From contig JBPBQZ010000033.1 of NCBI GenBank assembly GCA_050955105.1, positions 27,747 to 91,746 of the forward strand: a stretch of DNA of 64,000 bases. The letters are read 5' to 3'. The position numbers and the translations under genes are program-made. Positions within the stretch are counted from its first letter, which is position 1. Every line of letters starts with the position of its first letter. This document shows, piece by piece, positions 47,010-55,597 of this stretch. The DNA is from JBPBQZ01 sp050955105 (GTDB lineage: Bacteria > Pseudomonadota > Gammaproteobacteria > Burkholderiales > Burkholderiaceae). The notes under the pieces were generated by a model, which did not search any database, was not told the DNA's origin, and saw only the letters and a program-made list of their open reading frames with translations.

Positions 47010-47393
47010 ATGAATCTGATCGATCAACTCGAGCAGGAAGAAGTCGAACGCGTTCTGGGTGGCAAGACGATTCCGTCTTTCGCGCCGGGCGACACGGTGG
47101 TTGTCAGCGTCAGCGTTGTCGAAGGTACGCGCAAGCGCGTGCAGGCCTACGAAGGCGTGGTAATCGCCAAGCGTAACAAAGGCCTGAATTCGTCGTTCAT
47201 CGTGCGGAAGATTTCCTCCGGCGAAGGCGTCGAGCGTACTTTCCAGACCTACTCGCCGTTGTTGGCGAGCATCGAAGTCAAGCGTCGTGGCGACGTGCGT
47301 CGTGCAAAGCTGTACTACCTGCGCGAACGTTCGGGCAAATCGGCTCGAATCAAAGAAAAGCTTAAGTTCCGCGATCGTTCAGCGCGCACTTAA
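47010..47393 (+). CDS. rplS: 50S ribosomal protein L19
   Basis: 127 residues. It starts NLIDQLEQEEVERVLGGKTI and has the L19 signature SPLLASIEVKRRGDVRRAKL followed by YYLRERSGKSARIKEK. L19 lies at the subunit interface. ATG 47010 follows GGAG at the right distance; the open frame extends six codons upstream. It is the last gene of the rpsP operon and is followed by a terminator. Confidence 0.97.
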   Translation: MNLIDQLEQEEVERVLGGKTIPSFAPGDTVVVSVSVVEGTRKRVQAYEGVVIAKRNKGLNSSFIVRKISSGEGVERTFQTYSPLLASIEVKRRGDVRRAKLYYLRERSGKSARIKEKLKFRDRSART

Positions 47394-47407
47394 GCTGTTG
47401 GTCAAAG

Positions 47408-47431
47408 AAGCATCCGCAAGGGTGCTTTTTT
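47408..47431 (+). terminator. Intrinsic terminator after rplS
   Basis: AAGCATCC-GCAA-GGGTGCTT, an 8-bp stem (one G-T pair) with a GCAA loop and a T run, 15 nt after the rplS stop codon. Confidence 0.9.
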
Positions 47432-47512
47432 GTTGGCGCGCTCGGCCGCGATGCGCCTTTGCGGTTGGTCGCCTAACTACTCCCACGCTATCTTTCCGTT
47501 ACGATCCGTCGC

Positions 47513-48199
47513 TTGAGCACTCGTCCTTCTTTCGATCCTGTTGAGCTGCCCGTTGAATCGACGGGCGCTGGCTTGCCGCGCCTCGACGCGTCGCGACTCA
47601 CGGCCGATGGCTTGCGCCAGCGCTTCGCGGAAACACGCGTCTGGACGCCGGAGCCCCCTGTCGATCTGAGTGGGCGTTTCAGCGGTGATCCGCGCAAGGC
47701 CTCGGTATTGATCCCGCTTGTCGACCGTGCGGATGGCTTGACGGTGCTGCTGACGGAGCGCTCGCCGGATCTGAGCAATCATGCCGGGCAGATCGCATTT
47801 CCAGGCGGTCGCCAGGAGGCTTTCGATGTCGACGCAGTGGCCACTGCGCTGCGCGAGGCCGAGGAAGAGGTAGGATTGGCGCTCGATCGTGTCGAAGTGC
47901 TGGGCGTGCTGCCCGAGTTTGTCACCGGTACGGGCTTCGCGGTCACGCCGGTCGCCGCGCTGGTGCATCCGCCGTTCGAGCTGACCATCGACCCCTCCGA
48001 GGTGGCCGAAGCTTTCGAAGTGCCGCTGGCATTCCTGATGAATCCCGCGAATCACGAAACTCGCTCATTTCGCTGGGAAGGCGGCGCGCGCACCTTCTTT
48101 TCCATGCCTTATCCGCGTGCGGACGGCGCGGGCGCGCATTTCGTCTGGGGCGCGACCGCGGCCATGTTGCGAAACCTCTATCACTTCCTTGCCGCTTGA
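47513..48199 (+). CDS. Nudix hydrolase, CoA pyrophosphatase type
   Basis: 228 residues. The Nudix box is GGRQEAFDVDAVATALREAE followed by EEVGL near residue 100, preceded by the CoA-pyrophosphatase pattern LTERSPDLSNHAGQIAFPGG. It is related to E. coli NudL (YeaB), which cleaves CoA to phosphopantetheine and 3',5'-ADP. The only start giving the full N-terminus is TTG 47513, without an obvious ribosome binding site; the next ATG would remove much of the domain. It sits between rplS and the AmpE/CobD-like gene in the same direction. Confidence 0.88.
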   Translation: MSTRPSFDPVELPVESTGAGLPRLDASRLTADGLRQRFAETRVWTPEPPVDLSGRFSGDPRKASVLIPLVDRADGLTVLLTERSPDLSNHAGQIAFPGGRQEAFDVDAVATALREAEEEVGLALDRVEVLGVLPEFVTGTGFAVTPVAALVHPPFELTIDPSEVAEAFEVPLAFLMNPANHETRSFRWEGGARTFFSMPYPRADGAGAHFVWGATAAMLRNLYHFLAA

Positions 48200-48270
48200 A
48201 TGCAACGGCACGGGACTGCCGCCTCGCTATGCTATCGTTACGCCACATCTGATCTGGCATTGCGTACCGC

Positions 48271-49209
48271 ATGACTTTCTTTTCTGTACTGCTCGCCCTG
48301 ATTGCCGAACAATTACGCGCGCTCAGTCCCCGCAATCCGGTTGCCACGTTGTTGCGCCAACACGCGATCGACGTCGACCATCGCTTCGAAGCCGGCCGGT
48401 CGCGGCATGATGTGCTTGCGTGGCTGGCAGTCGTGCTGCCCTGGACGCTGGTGACGGCGCTGGTCTACTTCCTGTTTCTGAAGGTCAGCATCGTGCTGGC
48501 TTTCGCGTTGAATGTGCTGGTGCTGTATTTCACGCTAGGATTCCGCCAATTCAGCCACTATTTCACAGACATCCATCTGGCACTCGGTAACGACGATGTC
48601 GGCGGTGCCCGTGAAGTGCTGCGTCAATGGAGCGGCATCGATACAGTCGATATGCCGGTCAGCGAAATCGTTCGGCATACGCTGGTGCACGCGGTGATCG
48701 AATCACACCGCTATGTATTCGGAGTGTTTTTCTGGTTTCTGATACCGATCGGTCCTGCCGGCGCGGTCTTGTATCGGGTGGCCGAGCAGTTGGCGCGCCG
48801 CGCGGAAACGCCATTCGACATCGGCGACGGCACGTTGCGGCCATTTGCCCTGCGCGCGTTCCACGTTATCGATTGGTTGCCAGTGCGTCTCACGGCATTG
48901 GGCTTTGCGATTGTCGGCAACTTCGAAGAGGCGATTCACGCGTGGCGCCAGACCGCGCATCGCTGGTCTGATCACAACGACGAAGTGTTGCTCGCGGCCG
49001 GCAGCGGAGCGTTGGGAGCGCGGCTCGCCAGTCCGCGCGCGGAGCCCATCGGTGCCGATGCCTTGGGGTCACCCGAGGCAGAGCCGCTGCCGGTCGGTGA
49101 CGAATGCACGCCGCGTACACTGCAGTCCGCCATTGGGCTGGTGTGGCGTGCGGTCGTGCTATGGATGATCTTGCTGCTGATGCTGACCGCAGCGGTCTGG
49201 GTCGGTTAA
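48271..49209 (+). CDS. CobD/CbiB-AmpE-like membrane protein
   Basis: 312 residues with several hydrophobic segments (FFSVLLALIAEQLRAL, WLAVVLPWTLVTALVYFLFL, IVLAFALNVLVLYFTLGF, FGVFFWFLIPIGPAGAVLY and VVLWMILLLMLTAAVWVG). The start TFFSVLLALIAEQLRAL and the FRQFSHYFTDIHLALGNDD segment resemble AmpE and CobD/CbiB proteins. No cobalamin gene is near, and the conserved betaproteobacterial context (Nudix gene and rsgA) argues against adenosylcobinamide synthesis. A cell-envelope regulatory role like AmpE is possible but unproven. It converges with rsgA. Confidence 0.75.
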   Translation: MTFFSVLLALIAEQLRALSPRNPVATLLRQHAIDVDHRFEAGRSRHDVLAWLAVVLPWTLVTALVYFLFLKVSIVLAFALNVLVLYFTLGFRQFSHYFTDIHLALGNDDVGGAREVLRQWSGIDTVDMPVSEIVRHTLVHAVIESHRYVFGVFFWFLIPIGPAGAVLYRVAEQLARRAETPFDIGDGTLRPFALRAFHVIDWLPVRLTALGFAIVGNFEEAIHAWRQTAHRWSDHNDEVLLAAGSGALGARLASPRAEPIGADALGSPEAEPLPVGDECTPRTLQSAIGLVWRAVVLWMILLLMLTAAVWVG

Positions 49210-49254
49210 GCGCCCCGTCGTCAGTACTGGGCTGTCACAAGCCCATCAATCGCC

Positions 49255-50169
49255 TTACCAACCGCGCTTTTCCGATTCCTGCACAAGCTGTGCATAGAGC
49301 AGATGGCGGGCCGGCGTGATCTGGCCGTCTGCCACTGCATTCAGGACCGCACATCCCGGTTCCTTCAAATGGCGACAGTTGGTAAATCGACATTTGCCCA
49401 GGTGCGGACGAAATTCCGGAAATGCACGCTCCAGCTTGCCTTCGGTCAGATGGTGGAGGCCGAATTCCTGGAAACCCGGCGAGTCGATCAGATCTCCACC
49501 TTGCGGTAAGGAATAGAGGCGCGTGAAGGTGGTTGTATGGCGTCCGGAATTGAGCGCGGTGGAAATCTCGCGAGTGCGTGCGTCGGTGCCCGGCACCAAC
49601 AGATTGAGCAAGGTCGATTTGCCCATTCCCGATTGGCCGACCAGCAGCGTGGTGCGTGCCGTCAAGTATTCGGCGAGCACCGACACCACCTCCGTTGGTG
49701 CTTGCCGAGCGGAAAGCTCGATGATTTCGTAGCCGAGCTCGGTGTACAGCGCCAGGCGCTTGCGAGCTTGCGGCAACAGATCGTCGAGATCGGCTTTGTT
49801 CAGCACAATGCGCGCGGGGATATCCAGCGATTCAGCGGCGATCAGTGCTCGTCCCAGCAAGTCTTCGCTGAAGTGCGGCGCGGTTGCGAGCACGATCAAT
49901 ATCTGATCGAGATTCGCGGCAAACAGCTTGGTTTTGAAGAAATCCGACCGATACAACAAGTTGCGTCGCTCTACCACTTCGGCAATCACACCTTGATCCG
50001 CCGATGTCTGCTCGTACTTCACCTGGTCGCCCACCGCTAGCTCGCTTTTCTTGCCGCGCGGGAAGCAATGCAGCGATCGTTCGCCCGAACTGGGTGCTAC
50101 GACGTAGTGGCGGCCATGGGACGCCACTACGCGCCCGGTCAGCAGGTTTGCCGACGCACGAGAGGTCAT
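49255..50169 (-). CDS. rsgA: Ribosome small subunit-dependent GTPase A
   Basis: 304 residues. N-terminal OB-fold (GRVVASHGRHYVVAPSSGE), then a circularly permuted GTPase with G4 (VLNKADLDDLLP) ahead of G1 (LVGQSGMGKSTLLNLL) and G3 (DSPGFQEFGL), then a zinc finger CRFTNCRHLKEPGCAV. It acts in late 30S maturation. The ATG overlaps the M48 peptidase stop codon by four bases, indicating translational coupling. Confidence 0.97.
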   Translation of the reverse strand: MTSRASANLLTGRVVASHGRHYVVAPSSGERSLHCFPRGKKSELAVGDQVKYEQTSADQGVIAEVVERRNLLYRSDFFKTKLFAANLDQILIVLATAPHFSEDLLGRALIAAESLDIPARIVLNKADLDDLLPQARKRLALYTELGYEIIELSARQAPTEVVSVLAEYLTARTTLLVGQSGMGKSTLLNLLVPGTDARTREISTALNSGRHTTTFTRLYSLPQGGDLIDSPGFQEFGLHHLTEGKLERAFPEFRPHLGKCRFTNCRHLKEPGCAVLNAVADGQITPARHLLYAQLVQESEKRGW

Positions 50170-51413
50170 GGGCTGCCCAACAGTCGACCTATGCGCTCTG
50201 AAGCGGGCGGATGCGAGTAGTAGAAGGCGGTGTAGAGCGGATCGGGAGTCAAGGTCGAGGCATTGTCCTGATAAAGCTTCACGAGCGCGCTGACCAAGTG
50301 CTGGGCATGAGTCTGAGCGGCCGCGAAAGCGTCCGCCTCGAACTCGTGGCGCCGCGAAGCGAGGCTATTGAGCGGACTGGCGAAGAACAGGAAAACTGGA
50401 GCTACCAAGAAGAACAGGGCGAGCGCCAGGCCATCGTTGAAACCAGCGGGTGAGGGCATTACGCCCAAATCCGTATAGAACCAGGTCTTGCGCGCCAGCC
50501 AACCCAGCAGCGCCAGCAACGCCAGGCTGATCAGGAAGGTAGCGATCAGCCGCTTCATGACATGACGACGTTTGAAGTGGCCGAGTTCGTGAGCCAGCAC
50601 CGCTTCCACCTCGTCGCCGCTGAGACGGGTGATCAGGGTATCGAAGAAAACGATGCGCTTGGCCGCGCCAAAGCCGGTGAAATAGGCGTTGCCATGGGCG
50701 GATCGCCGGCTGCCGTCCATCACGAACAGGCCCTTGGCGGCGAATCCGCAGCGCGCCAGCAGCGCCTCGATGCGCTGCCGCAGCGCGACGTCGCGCAGTG
50801 GCTCGAATTTATTGAACAGCGGCGCGATGAAAGTTGGAAACAGTACCAATATCAGCACATTGAAGGCGATCCAAAAAACCCAGGCGTACCACCACCACTG
50901 CGTGCCGGCCCGCTGCATGATCCACAGCACAGCGAGAATCAGCGGCACGCCCAGCACCACACCGACGCCAGTGCTTTTGAGCAAATCCGATATGAACAGC
51001 CGCGGCGTCATGCGATTGAAGCCGAAGCGCGCTTCGATCACGAAGTGCTTGATGTATTCGAACGGCAATTCGATCAGGCTGCTGATCAGCGCCACGCTGC
51101 CGATCAGCGCGATCTGTTCGATATATCCGCGTCCCAGCCAGCTTGTGAGGGCGACGTCGATCGCGTTCAGGCCGCCGAGCAGGGTGAAGCCGACCAGCAC
51201 CACGGCGCTGACGACGATCTCCAGCACCGCCAGGCGGGTGCGCGCCACCGTATAGCGGGCCGCCGTCTGGTGCGCTTCGAGGGTGACGCGTTCGGCAAAA
51301 CGTTCGGGCACCTGGAAGCGGTGGTTGCTGACGTAACGGATCTGCCGGGTGGCCAACCAGAGTTTGGTTGCAACCATTGCCAGCAGGGCCACAGTGAACA
51401 GGTAAGTGAACAT
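50166..51413 (-). CDS. M48 family (Ste24/CAAX protease-like) metallopeptidase
   Basis: 415-residue membrane peptidase. The zinc motif is VLAHELGHFKRRHVMK (HExxH) near residue 277, and the third ligand Glu is in RRHEFEADAFAAAQ. Multiple transmembrane helices (for example YLFTVALLAMVATKLWL and FLISLALLALLGWLAR) and the long N-terminal region match Ste24p-like enzymes rather than HtpX. Bacteria have no prenylated CAAX proteins, so the substrates are probably misfolded membrane proteins. It is the first gene of a pair with rsgA and divergent from orn. Confidence 0.92.
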   Translation of the reverse strand: MFTYLFTVALLAMVATKLWLATRQIRYVSNHRFQVPERFAERVTLEAHQTAARYTVARTRLAVLEIVVSAVVLVGFTLLGGLNAIDVALTSWLGRGYIEQIALIGSVALISSLIELPFEYIKHFVIEARFGFNRMTPRLFISDLLKSTGVGVVLGVPLILAVLWIMQRAGTQWWWYAWVFWIAFNVLILVLFPTFIAPLFNKFEPLRDVALRQRIEALLARCGFAAKGLFVMDGSRRSAHGNAYFTGFGAAKRIVFFDTLITRLSGDEVEAVLAHELGHFKRRHVMKRLIATFLISLALLALLGWLARKTWFYTDLGVMPSPAGFNDGLALALFFLVAPVFLFFASPLNSLASRRHEFEADAFAAAQTHAQHLVSALVKLYQDNASTLTPDPLYTAFYYSHPPASERIGRLLGSP

Positions 51414-51419
51414 GGAAAG

Positions 51420-51449
51420 ATTCCGTTTCGTCTATGCGACAATTATAGT
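51420..51449. promoter_or_regulatory. Divergent promoter region between the M48 peptidase gene and orn
   Basis: TATAGT (51444-51449) on the plus strand has TTCCGT 17 bp upstream, serving orn. Read on the minus strand the overlapping bases 51442-51447 give a perfect TATAAT, serving the peptidase gene 29 bp away. The two -10 elements overlap, so the promoters should exclude one another. Confidence 0.4.
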
Positions 51450-51480
51450 TTGCTGTTTGTCTTCCCTTTCGGTAGATCGC

Positions 51481-52101
51481 ATGACTTCCAACGCATTGCC
51501 CGACGTATCCCATACCGCGCCGAGCGCTGCTTCGACCGGCGAGGCGCTGAGTCGCAGCGAACTCAACCTGATCTGGGTCGATATGGAGATGACCGGGCTT
51601 TCTCCCGATACCGATCGGGTCCTGGAGGTCGCGGTGATCGTGACCGACCGCAACCTCGAACGCGTGGTGGAAGGCCCGGTCTTCGCGATTCACCAATCGG
51701 ATGCCGCGCTGGATGGCATGGACCAATGGAACAAGCGCACGCATGGCGGATCGGGACTGATCGATCGGGTACGCGCGTCGACTGTCAGCGAGGCTGACGC
51801 CGCGGAGCAGTTGATCACTTTTCTCAAGCAATACACGTCGCCGGGCAAGTCGCCAATGTGCGGCAATTCGATTTGCCAGGATCGCCGCTTCATGGCGCGT
51901 TGGATGCCTGCACTGGAAGAGTACTTTCACTACCGCAATCTCGATGTCAGTACCCTCAAGGAACTATGGCGCCGCTGGGCGCCGTCCGGTTCGCCCAGCT
52001 ATGCAAAAAGCGCCAACCACACGGCGTTGGTCGATATCCGCGATTCGATAGGCGAACTCAAGTTTTATCGTCAGCACTTCCTGCGGACCGATAGTAAGTA
52101 G
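51481..52101 (+). CDS. orn: Oligoribonuclease
   Basis: 206 residues, DEDDh 3'-5' exonuclease that degrades 2-5 nt RNA, including pGpG from c-di-GMP turnover. The active site has LIWVDMEMTGLSPDTDRVLE near residue 28, CGNSICQDRRFMARWMP and YAKSANHTALVDIRDSI. It has a roughly 25-residue N-terminal extension (TSNALPDVSHTAPSAAST) relative to the 181-residue E. coli enzyme; ATG 51481 is the best start, though an internal start is possible. It is convergent with mog. Confidence 0.96.
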   Translation: MTSNALPDVSHTAPSAASTGEALSRSELNLIWVDMEMTGLSPDTDRVLEVAVIVTDRNLERVVEGPVFAIHQSDAALDGMDQWNKRTHGGSGLIDRVRASTVSEADAAEQLITFLKQYTSPGKSPMCGNSICQDRRFMARWMPALEEYFHYRNLDVSTLKELWRRWAPSGSPSYAKSANHTALVDIRDSIGELKFYRQHFLRTDSK

Positions 52102-52133
52102 CGTCGTACGACGACTGCCTGCGAGACCTGGCG

Positions 52134-52760
52134 TCAGCCCGCCGCCGCTGGTTTGAGCGCGCTTTTGGGACGAAACGCTTTTACCACCGCCGGTTGCGTC
52201 TCGATGTACGGACCGCCGATCAAATCGATGCAGTAGGGCACCGCGGCAAAGATGCCCGGTACCTTCACCGTATCGTTATCGCGCAAGCCTTCAAGCGTTT
52301 CGCGAATGGCCTTCGGCTGGCCGGGCAGATTGATGATCAGCGCGGCATGGTCGGCTACTTCGCGAATTACCGCCACTTGCCTCGACAGGATGGCGGTCGG
52401 CACGAACGACAGGCTGATCTGCCGCATCTGCTCGCCGAAGCCCGGCATGGTGCGCGTGCCTACGGCGAGCGTCGCCTCAGGCGTGACGTCGCGTCGCGCC
52501 GGACCAGTGCCGCCGGTGGTCAGCACCAGATCGCAGGTGCGCTGGTCGACGAGTTCGATCAGTGTCGCCGAAATAGTCGCGGCTTCATCTGGAATCAAGC
52601 GCTTTTCGCATTGCCAGGCCCCGGCGATGGCGCTGTTCAGCCAGCTTTCCAGAGCGGGCAGGCCCGCGTCCTGATAGTCGCCTCGACTGGCCCGATCACT
52701 GATCGAAACCAGGCCGATTCGCGGCAAGCGCGCAACCGCAGTGTCAAGCGAGGCTGTCAC
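52134..52760 (-). CDS. mog: Molybdopterin adenylyltransferase
   Basis: 208 residues, MoaB/Mog fold. It adenylates molybdopterin before Mo insertion. IGLVSISDRASRGDYQDAG, DLVLTTGGTGPARRDVTPEA and the MPGFGEQMR segment are characteristic; INLPGQPKAIRETLEGL follows. The TGGTGPARRD variant (A for the more common S or G) is typical of the Mog group. The ATG overlaps the yjgA stop codon by four bases. Confidence 0.93.
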   Translation of the reverse strand: MTASLDTAVARLPRIGLVSISDRASRGDYQDAGLPALESWLNSAIAGAWQCEKRLIPDEAATISATLIELVDQRTCDLVLTTGGTGPARRDVTPEATLAVGTRTMPGFGEQMRQISLSFVPTAILSRQVAVIREVADHAALIINLPGQPKAIRETLEGLRDNDTVKVPGIFAAVPYCIDLIGGPYIETQPAVVKAFRPKSALKPAAAG

Positions 52761-53374
52761 GTGTCATCCTCGTCTTCGTTCACGTCGGTTGGTGGCGCGA
52801 GCGCCTCGTCGGCGCCCGACGCACCGGCCTCCTTGACCCATTGGAACAATTCGCGGAAATAGCGCGGTGGGCGGCTGGTGGCCAGTTCTTTGCGCGCAAG
52901 CCTGATCAGCAGATGCCCGCGTTGCGCATCGGCTGCAGGAAACGCTTTCAGGAATTCGGTCAACGCCACGTCTTCGGACAGCAAACGCGCGCGCCACTGT
53001 TCGAGGCGATGGAAGCGCGCGGTTTCATCGCGATCGCTGCCCTGCAGCGCATCGAGGCCTTTTTTGAGCGCGGCGACCTCCGGTTCCAGCAAGCCGCGCA
53101 TGACGCGGCCGACGTATTGCAATTGCCGACGCCGCCCCTCGTGGTCGGTGATGCGCCGTGCGTCGCGTACGGCGTCGGCAAGTTTGTCCGGCATCGGCAG
53201 ACGCTTCAGCGCATCGCGCGGCAGGCCGACCAGTTCCACGCCGATATCTTGCAGCGCATGCATTTCGCGCTTCATTTGGCTTTTGCTGGGACGTACCGGC
53301 GCGTCGGGATCGATGACCTCGTCGGGGTCGCCCGGAAATGGATCGAAAGTGGAAAAAGTGGGTTTGCGCTTCAT
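52757..53374 (-). CDS. yjgA: Ribosome biogenesis factor YjgA (DUF615)
   Basis: 205 residues. It contains SKSQMKREMHALQDIGVELV and RLPMPDKLADAVRDARRITD, followed by HEGRRRQLQYVGRVMR, the DUF615 pattern, with an acidic C-terminus. YjgA (DarP) binds late 50S intermediates. ATG 53374 is chosen because it starts the conserved MKRKPTFSTFDPF; the open frame reaches 53467. It precedes mog and is divergent from pmbA, which is its usual neighbour. Confidence 0.95.
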   Translation of the reverse strand: MKRKPTFSTFDPFPGDPDEVIDPDAPVRPSKSQMKREMHALQDIGVELVGLPRDALKRLPMPDKLADAVRDARRITDHEGRRRQLQYVGRVMRGLLEPEVAALKKGLDALQGSDRDETARFHRLEQWRARLLSEDVALTEFLKAFPAADAQRGHLLIRLARKELATSRPPRYFRELFQWVKEAGASGADEALAPPTDVNEDEDDT

Positions 53375-53515
53375 GGGCGTAATTCTAGCCTGCGCTCGCC
53401 CGCTCGGGCCCCTGGTCCTTCGGCTAGCGTGTAATTTGATTCCTGAATCGCAAGCGTGCCCCTTCAACCCTTGTTATGATCGCAACGGTCAAGCATGCAG
53501 CAGGAGCTGAAATAC

Positions 53516-54874
53516 ATGGTCGCAACGGAACGCCTTTTCCCTCATTCCCAAGCTGAATTGAGGGAGATCGCTGCAGACATTCTTCAGCACGCCCGAGAGC
53601 TCGGCGCCAGCGATGCGGCTACCGAAATATCTGAAGGCGATGGCATTTCGGTTACGGTTCGCTGCGGCGATGTCGAGACCATCGAGCACAATCGCGACAA
53701 GATGGTCGGCGTCACGGTATTCGTCGGGCAAAAGCGCGGCAATGCCAGCACCTCCGATTTCTCACCCAAGGCGTTGCGCGACACGGTGGCGGCCGCCTAC
53801 AACATCGCCCGCTTTACCGCTGATGACGACTGCGCGGGCCTGGCCGAGCCGGATCTGCTGGAAACTGCACCGGTCGATCTCGAGTTGTTTCATCCGTGGC
53901 AGTTGAAGGCGCCAGCCGCCGTGGAATTGGCGCGGCGGGCCGAGCAGGCAGCGTTCGATACCGATCCGCGCGTGAGCAATTCGGAAGGCGCGATGGTGTC
54001 GGCGCAGCATTCGCAGTTCGTGCTGGCGACCAGCCAGGGCTTCGTCGGCGGTTATCCCTATTCACGACATTTTCTGTCGTGCGCGCCAATCGCCGCGGCT
54101 GGCCGAGCGATGCAGCGGGACGACTGGTATTCGTCGAAGCGTAGTTCACTGGAAATCGCCGCGCCCGAAGAAATCGGCCGGTATGCGGCGCAGCGCGCCT
54201 TGGCGCGACTGGGCGCCCGGTCGCTGGATACGCGCAAGTGCCCGGTCTTGTTCGAGGCGCCGCTGGCAGCCGGCCTGTTGGGCGCTTTCGTTCAGGCCAC
54301 CAGCGGTGGCGCGCTCTATCGCGGCACGTCGTTCCTCACGAACAGTCTCGATAAGCGGGTATTCGCGCCGCATATCCAGATTATCGAAGACCCGCACGTG
54401 CGCGGCGCCATGGGCAGCGCGCCGTTCGATGAAGAGGGCGTGCGTACGCATCGGCGCGCGGTGGTTGAAGACGGCGTTGTGAAGGGTTACTTCCTTTCCA
54501 CCTATTCGGCCCGCAAGCTCGGCATGAGCACCACCGGCAATGCCGGCGGCTCGCACAATCTGTCCCTGCACAGCAAGCTGACCGCACCTGACGATGACTT
54601 CAAGGCAATGCTGCGCAAGCTGGGCACGGGGCTGCTGCTGACGGAGCTGATGGGGCAGGGCGTGAATTATGTGACCGGCGACTATTCGCGCGGCGCTTCG
54701 GGTTTCTGGGTCGAAGGCGGTGAAATCCAGTATCCGGTTGAGGAAATCACGGTCGCCAGCACCTTGCAGGAGATGTTCGAACGTATCGTCGCCGTCGGTG
54801 CCGATACGCTGGTGCGTGGCACGAAAGAGATCGGTTCGGTGTTGATCGAAGAAATGACCATCGCCGGCCAGTAA
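53516..54874 (+). CDS. pmbA: Metalloprotease PmbA (TldE)
   Basis: 452 residues. TldE subunit of the TldD/TldE protease that processes modified peptides and antitoxins. ATG 53516 has GGAG 9 nt upstream; ATG 53495 is the alternative. Signatures are SDAATEISEGDGISVTVRCG and NRDKMVGVTVFVGQKRGNAS, with YLLSTYSARK-like VKGYFLSTYSARKLGM and GASGFWVEGGEIQYPVEEIT at the C-terminus. As usual for TldE, no HExxxH zinc motif is present; TldD, encoded elsewhere, supplies it. Confidence 0.96.
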   Translation: MVATERLFPHSQAELREIAADILQHARELGASDAATEISEGDGISVTVRCGDVETIEHNRDKMVGVTVFVGQKRGNASTSDFSPKALRDTVAAAYNIARFTADDDCAGLAEPDLLETAPVDLELFHPWQLKAPAAVELARRAEQAAFDTDPRVSNSEGAMVSAQHSQFVLATSQGFVGGYPYSRHFLSCAPIAAAGRAMQRDDWYSSKRSSLEIAAPEEIGRYAAQRALARLGARSLDTRKCPVLFEAPLAAGLLGAFVQATSGGALYRGTSFLTNSLDKRVFAPHIQIIEDPHVRGAMGSAPFDEEGVRTHRRAVVEDGVVKGYFLSTYSARKLGMSTTGNAGGSHNLSLHSKLTAPDDDFKAMLRKLGTGLLLTELMGQGVNYVTGDYSRGASGFWVEGGEIQYPVEEITVASTLQEMFERIVAVGADTLVRGTKEIGSVLIEEMTIAGQ

Positions 54875-54879
54875 GCTGG

Positions 54880-55389
54880 TTAGCGCATATCCCTGTTTGC
54901 AACGTAGGTCACAAAGGCATATGAAAACGCATTGGGCAGGTTCGCCTGATGCGTTTCGCGTGCGGTCTCTCGCCAAATCGTCGAGTCGAACTGCGGAAAG
55001 TGCGTATCGCCTTCGAACGCTTGATCGATCTCGGTCACGATAAGCTTGTCGGCTTGGCTGATCGCCTGTGCATACAGTTCGGCGCCGCCGATCACGAAAG
55101 CCTCCGTTGCCCCCTTTGCTTCGCATAACTGCCGTGCCTCGACCAGGCTGGTCGCGCTAGCGCATCCTTCGAAGCGTCGCGCAGCGTCTCGAGTGACCAC
55201 GACGTTGAAACGTCCCGGCAAGGGCCTACCGATCGATTCGTGCGTCTTGCGCCCCATGATGACCGGCGCGCCCATCGTGGTTTTTTTGAAGAACGCGAGA
55301 TCTTCCGGCAAGCGCCACGGGAGTTGGTTGTCGCGGCCGATGACGCCGTTGGCGGCGCGGGCAACAATGAGGGTAAGAGAGCAGGACAT
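54880..55389 (-). CDS. folA: Dihydrofolate reductase
   Basis: 169 residues. It reduces dihydrofolate with NADPH. It has LTLIVARAANGVIGRDNQLP followed by WRLPEDLAFFKKTT with the catalytic acidic residue, IMGRKTHESIGRPLPGR, and FVIGGAELYAQAISQADK. It works with ThyA, whose gene lies 1.8 kb away on the same strand with a porin gene between them. It is convergent with pmbA, only 5 bp apart. Confidence 0.97.
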   Translation of the reverse strand: MSCSLTLIVARAANGVIGRDNQLPWRLPEDLAFFKKTTMGAPVIMGRKTHESIGRPLPGRFNVVVTRDAARRFEGCASATSLVEARQLCEAKGATEAFVIGGAELYAQAISQADKLIVTEIDQAFEGDTHFPQFDSTIWRETARETHQANLPNAFSYAFVTYVANRDMR

Positions 55390-55449
55390 GATTTCGCTGT
55401 GACGAAGCGGATGAGGGCGGTAAGTCCGGCGATTCTACCCGGCGCGCGT

Positions 55450-55489
55450 AAAAAAGCCGACGGATTCCGCGAAACGGAACGCCGTCGGC
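55450..55489 (-). terminator. Intrinsic terminator downstream of the porin gene
   Basis: GCCGACGG (55456-55463) and CCGTCGGC (55482-55489) form the outer stem and TTCCG/CGGAA the inner one. On the minus strand it ends in TTTTTTA. It separates the porin gene from folA. Confidence 0.92.
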
Positions 55490-55597
55490 AAATGCAGCGT
55501 CATCGACGCAAAGACGCTGCCGTTACTGTATGCCCCTTGCTGGGCGGGGCCGCCTCTGCCCTGAAACGCTTTACCGCTTGAAACCTGTTGGAACTGC

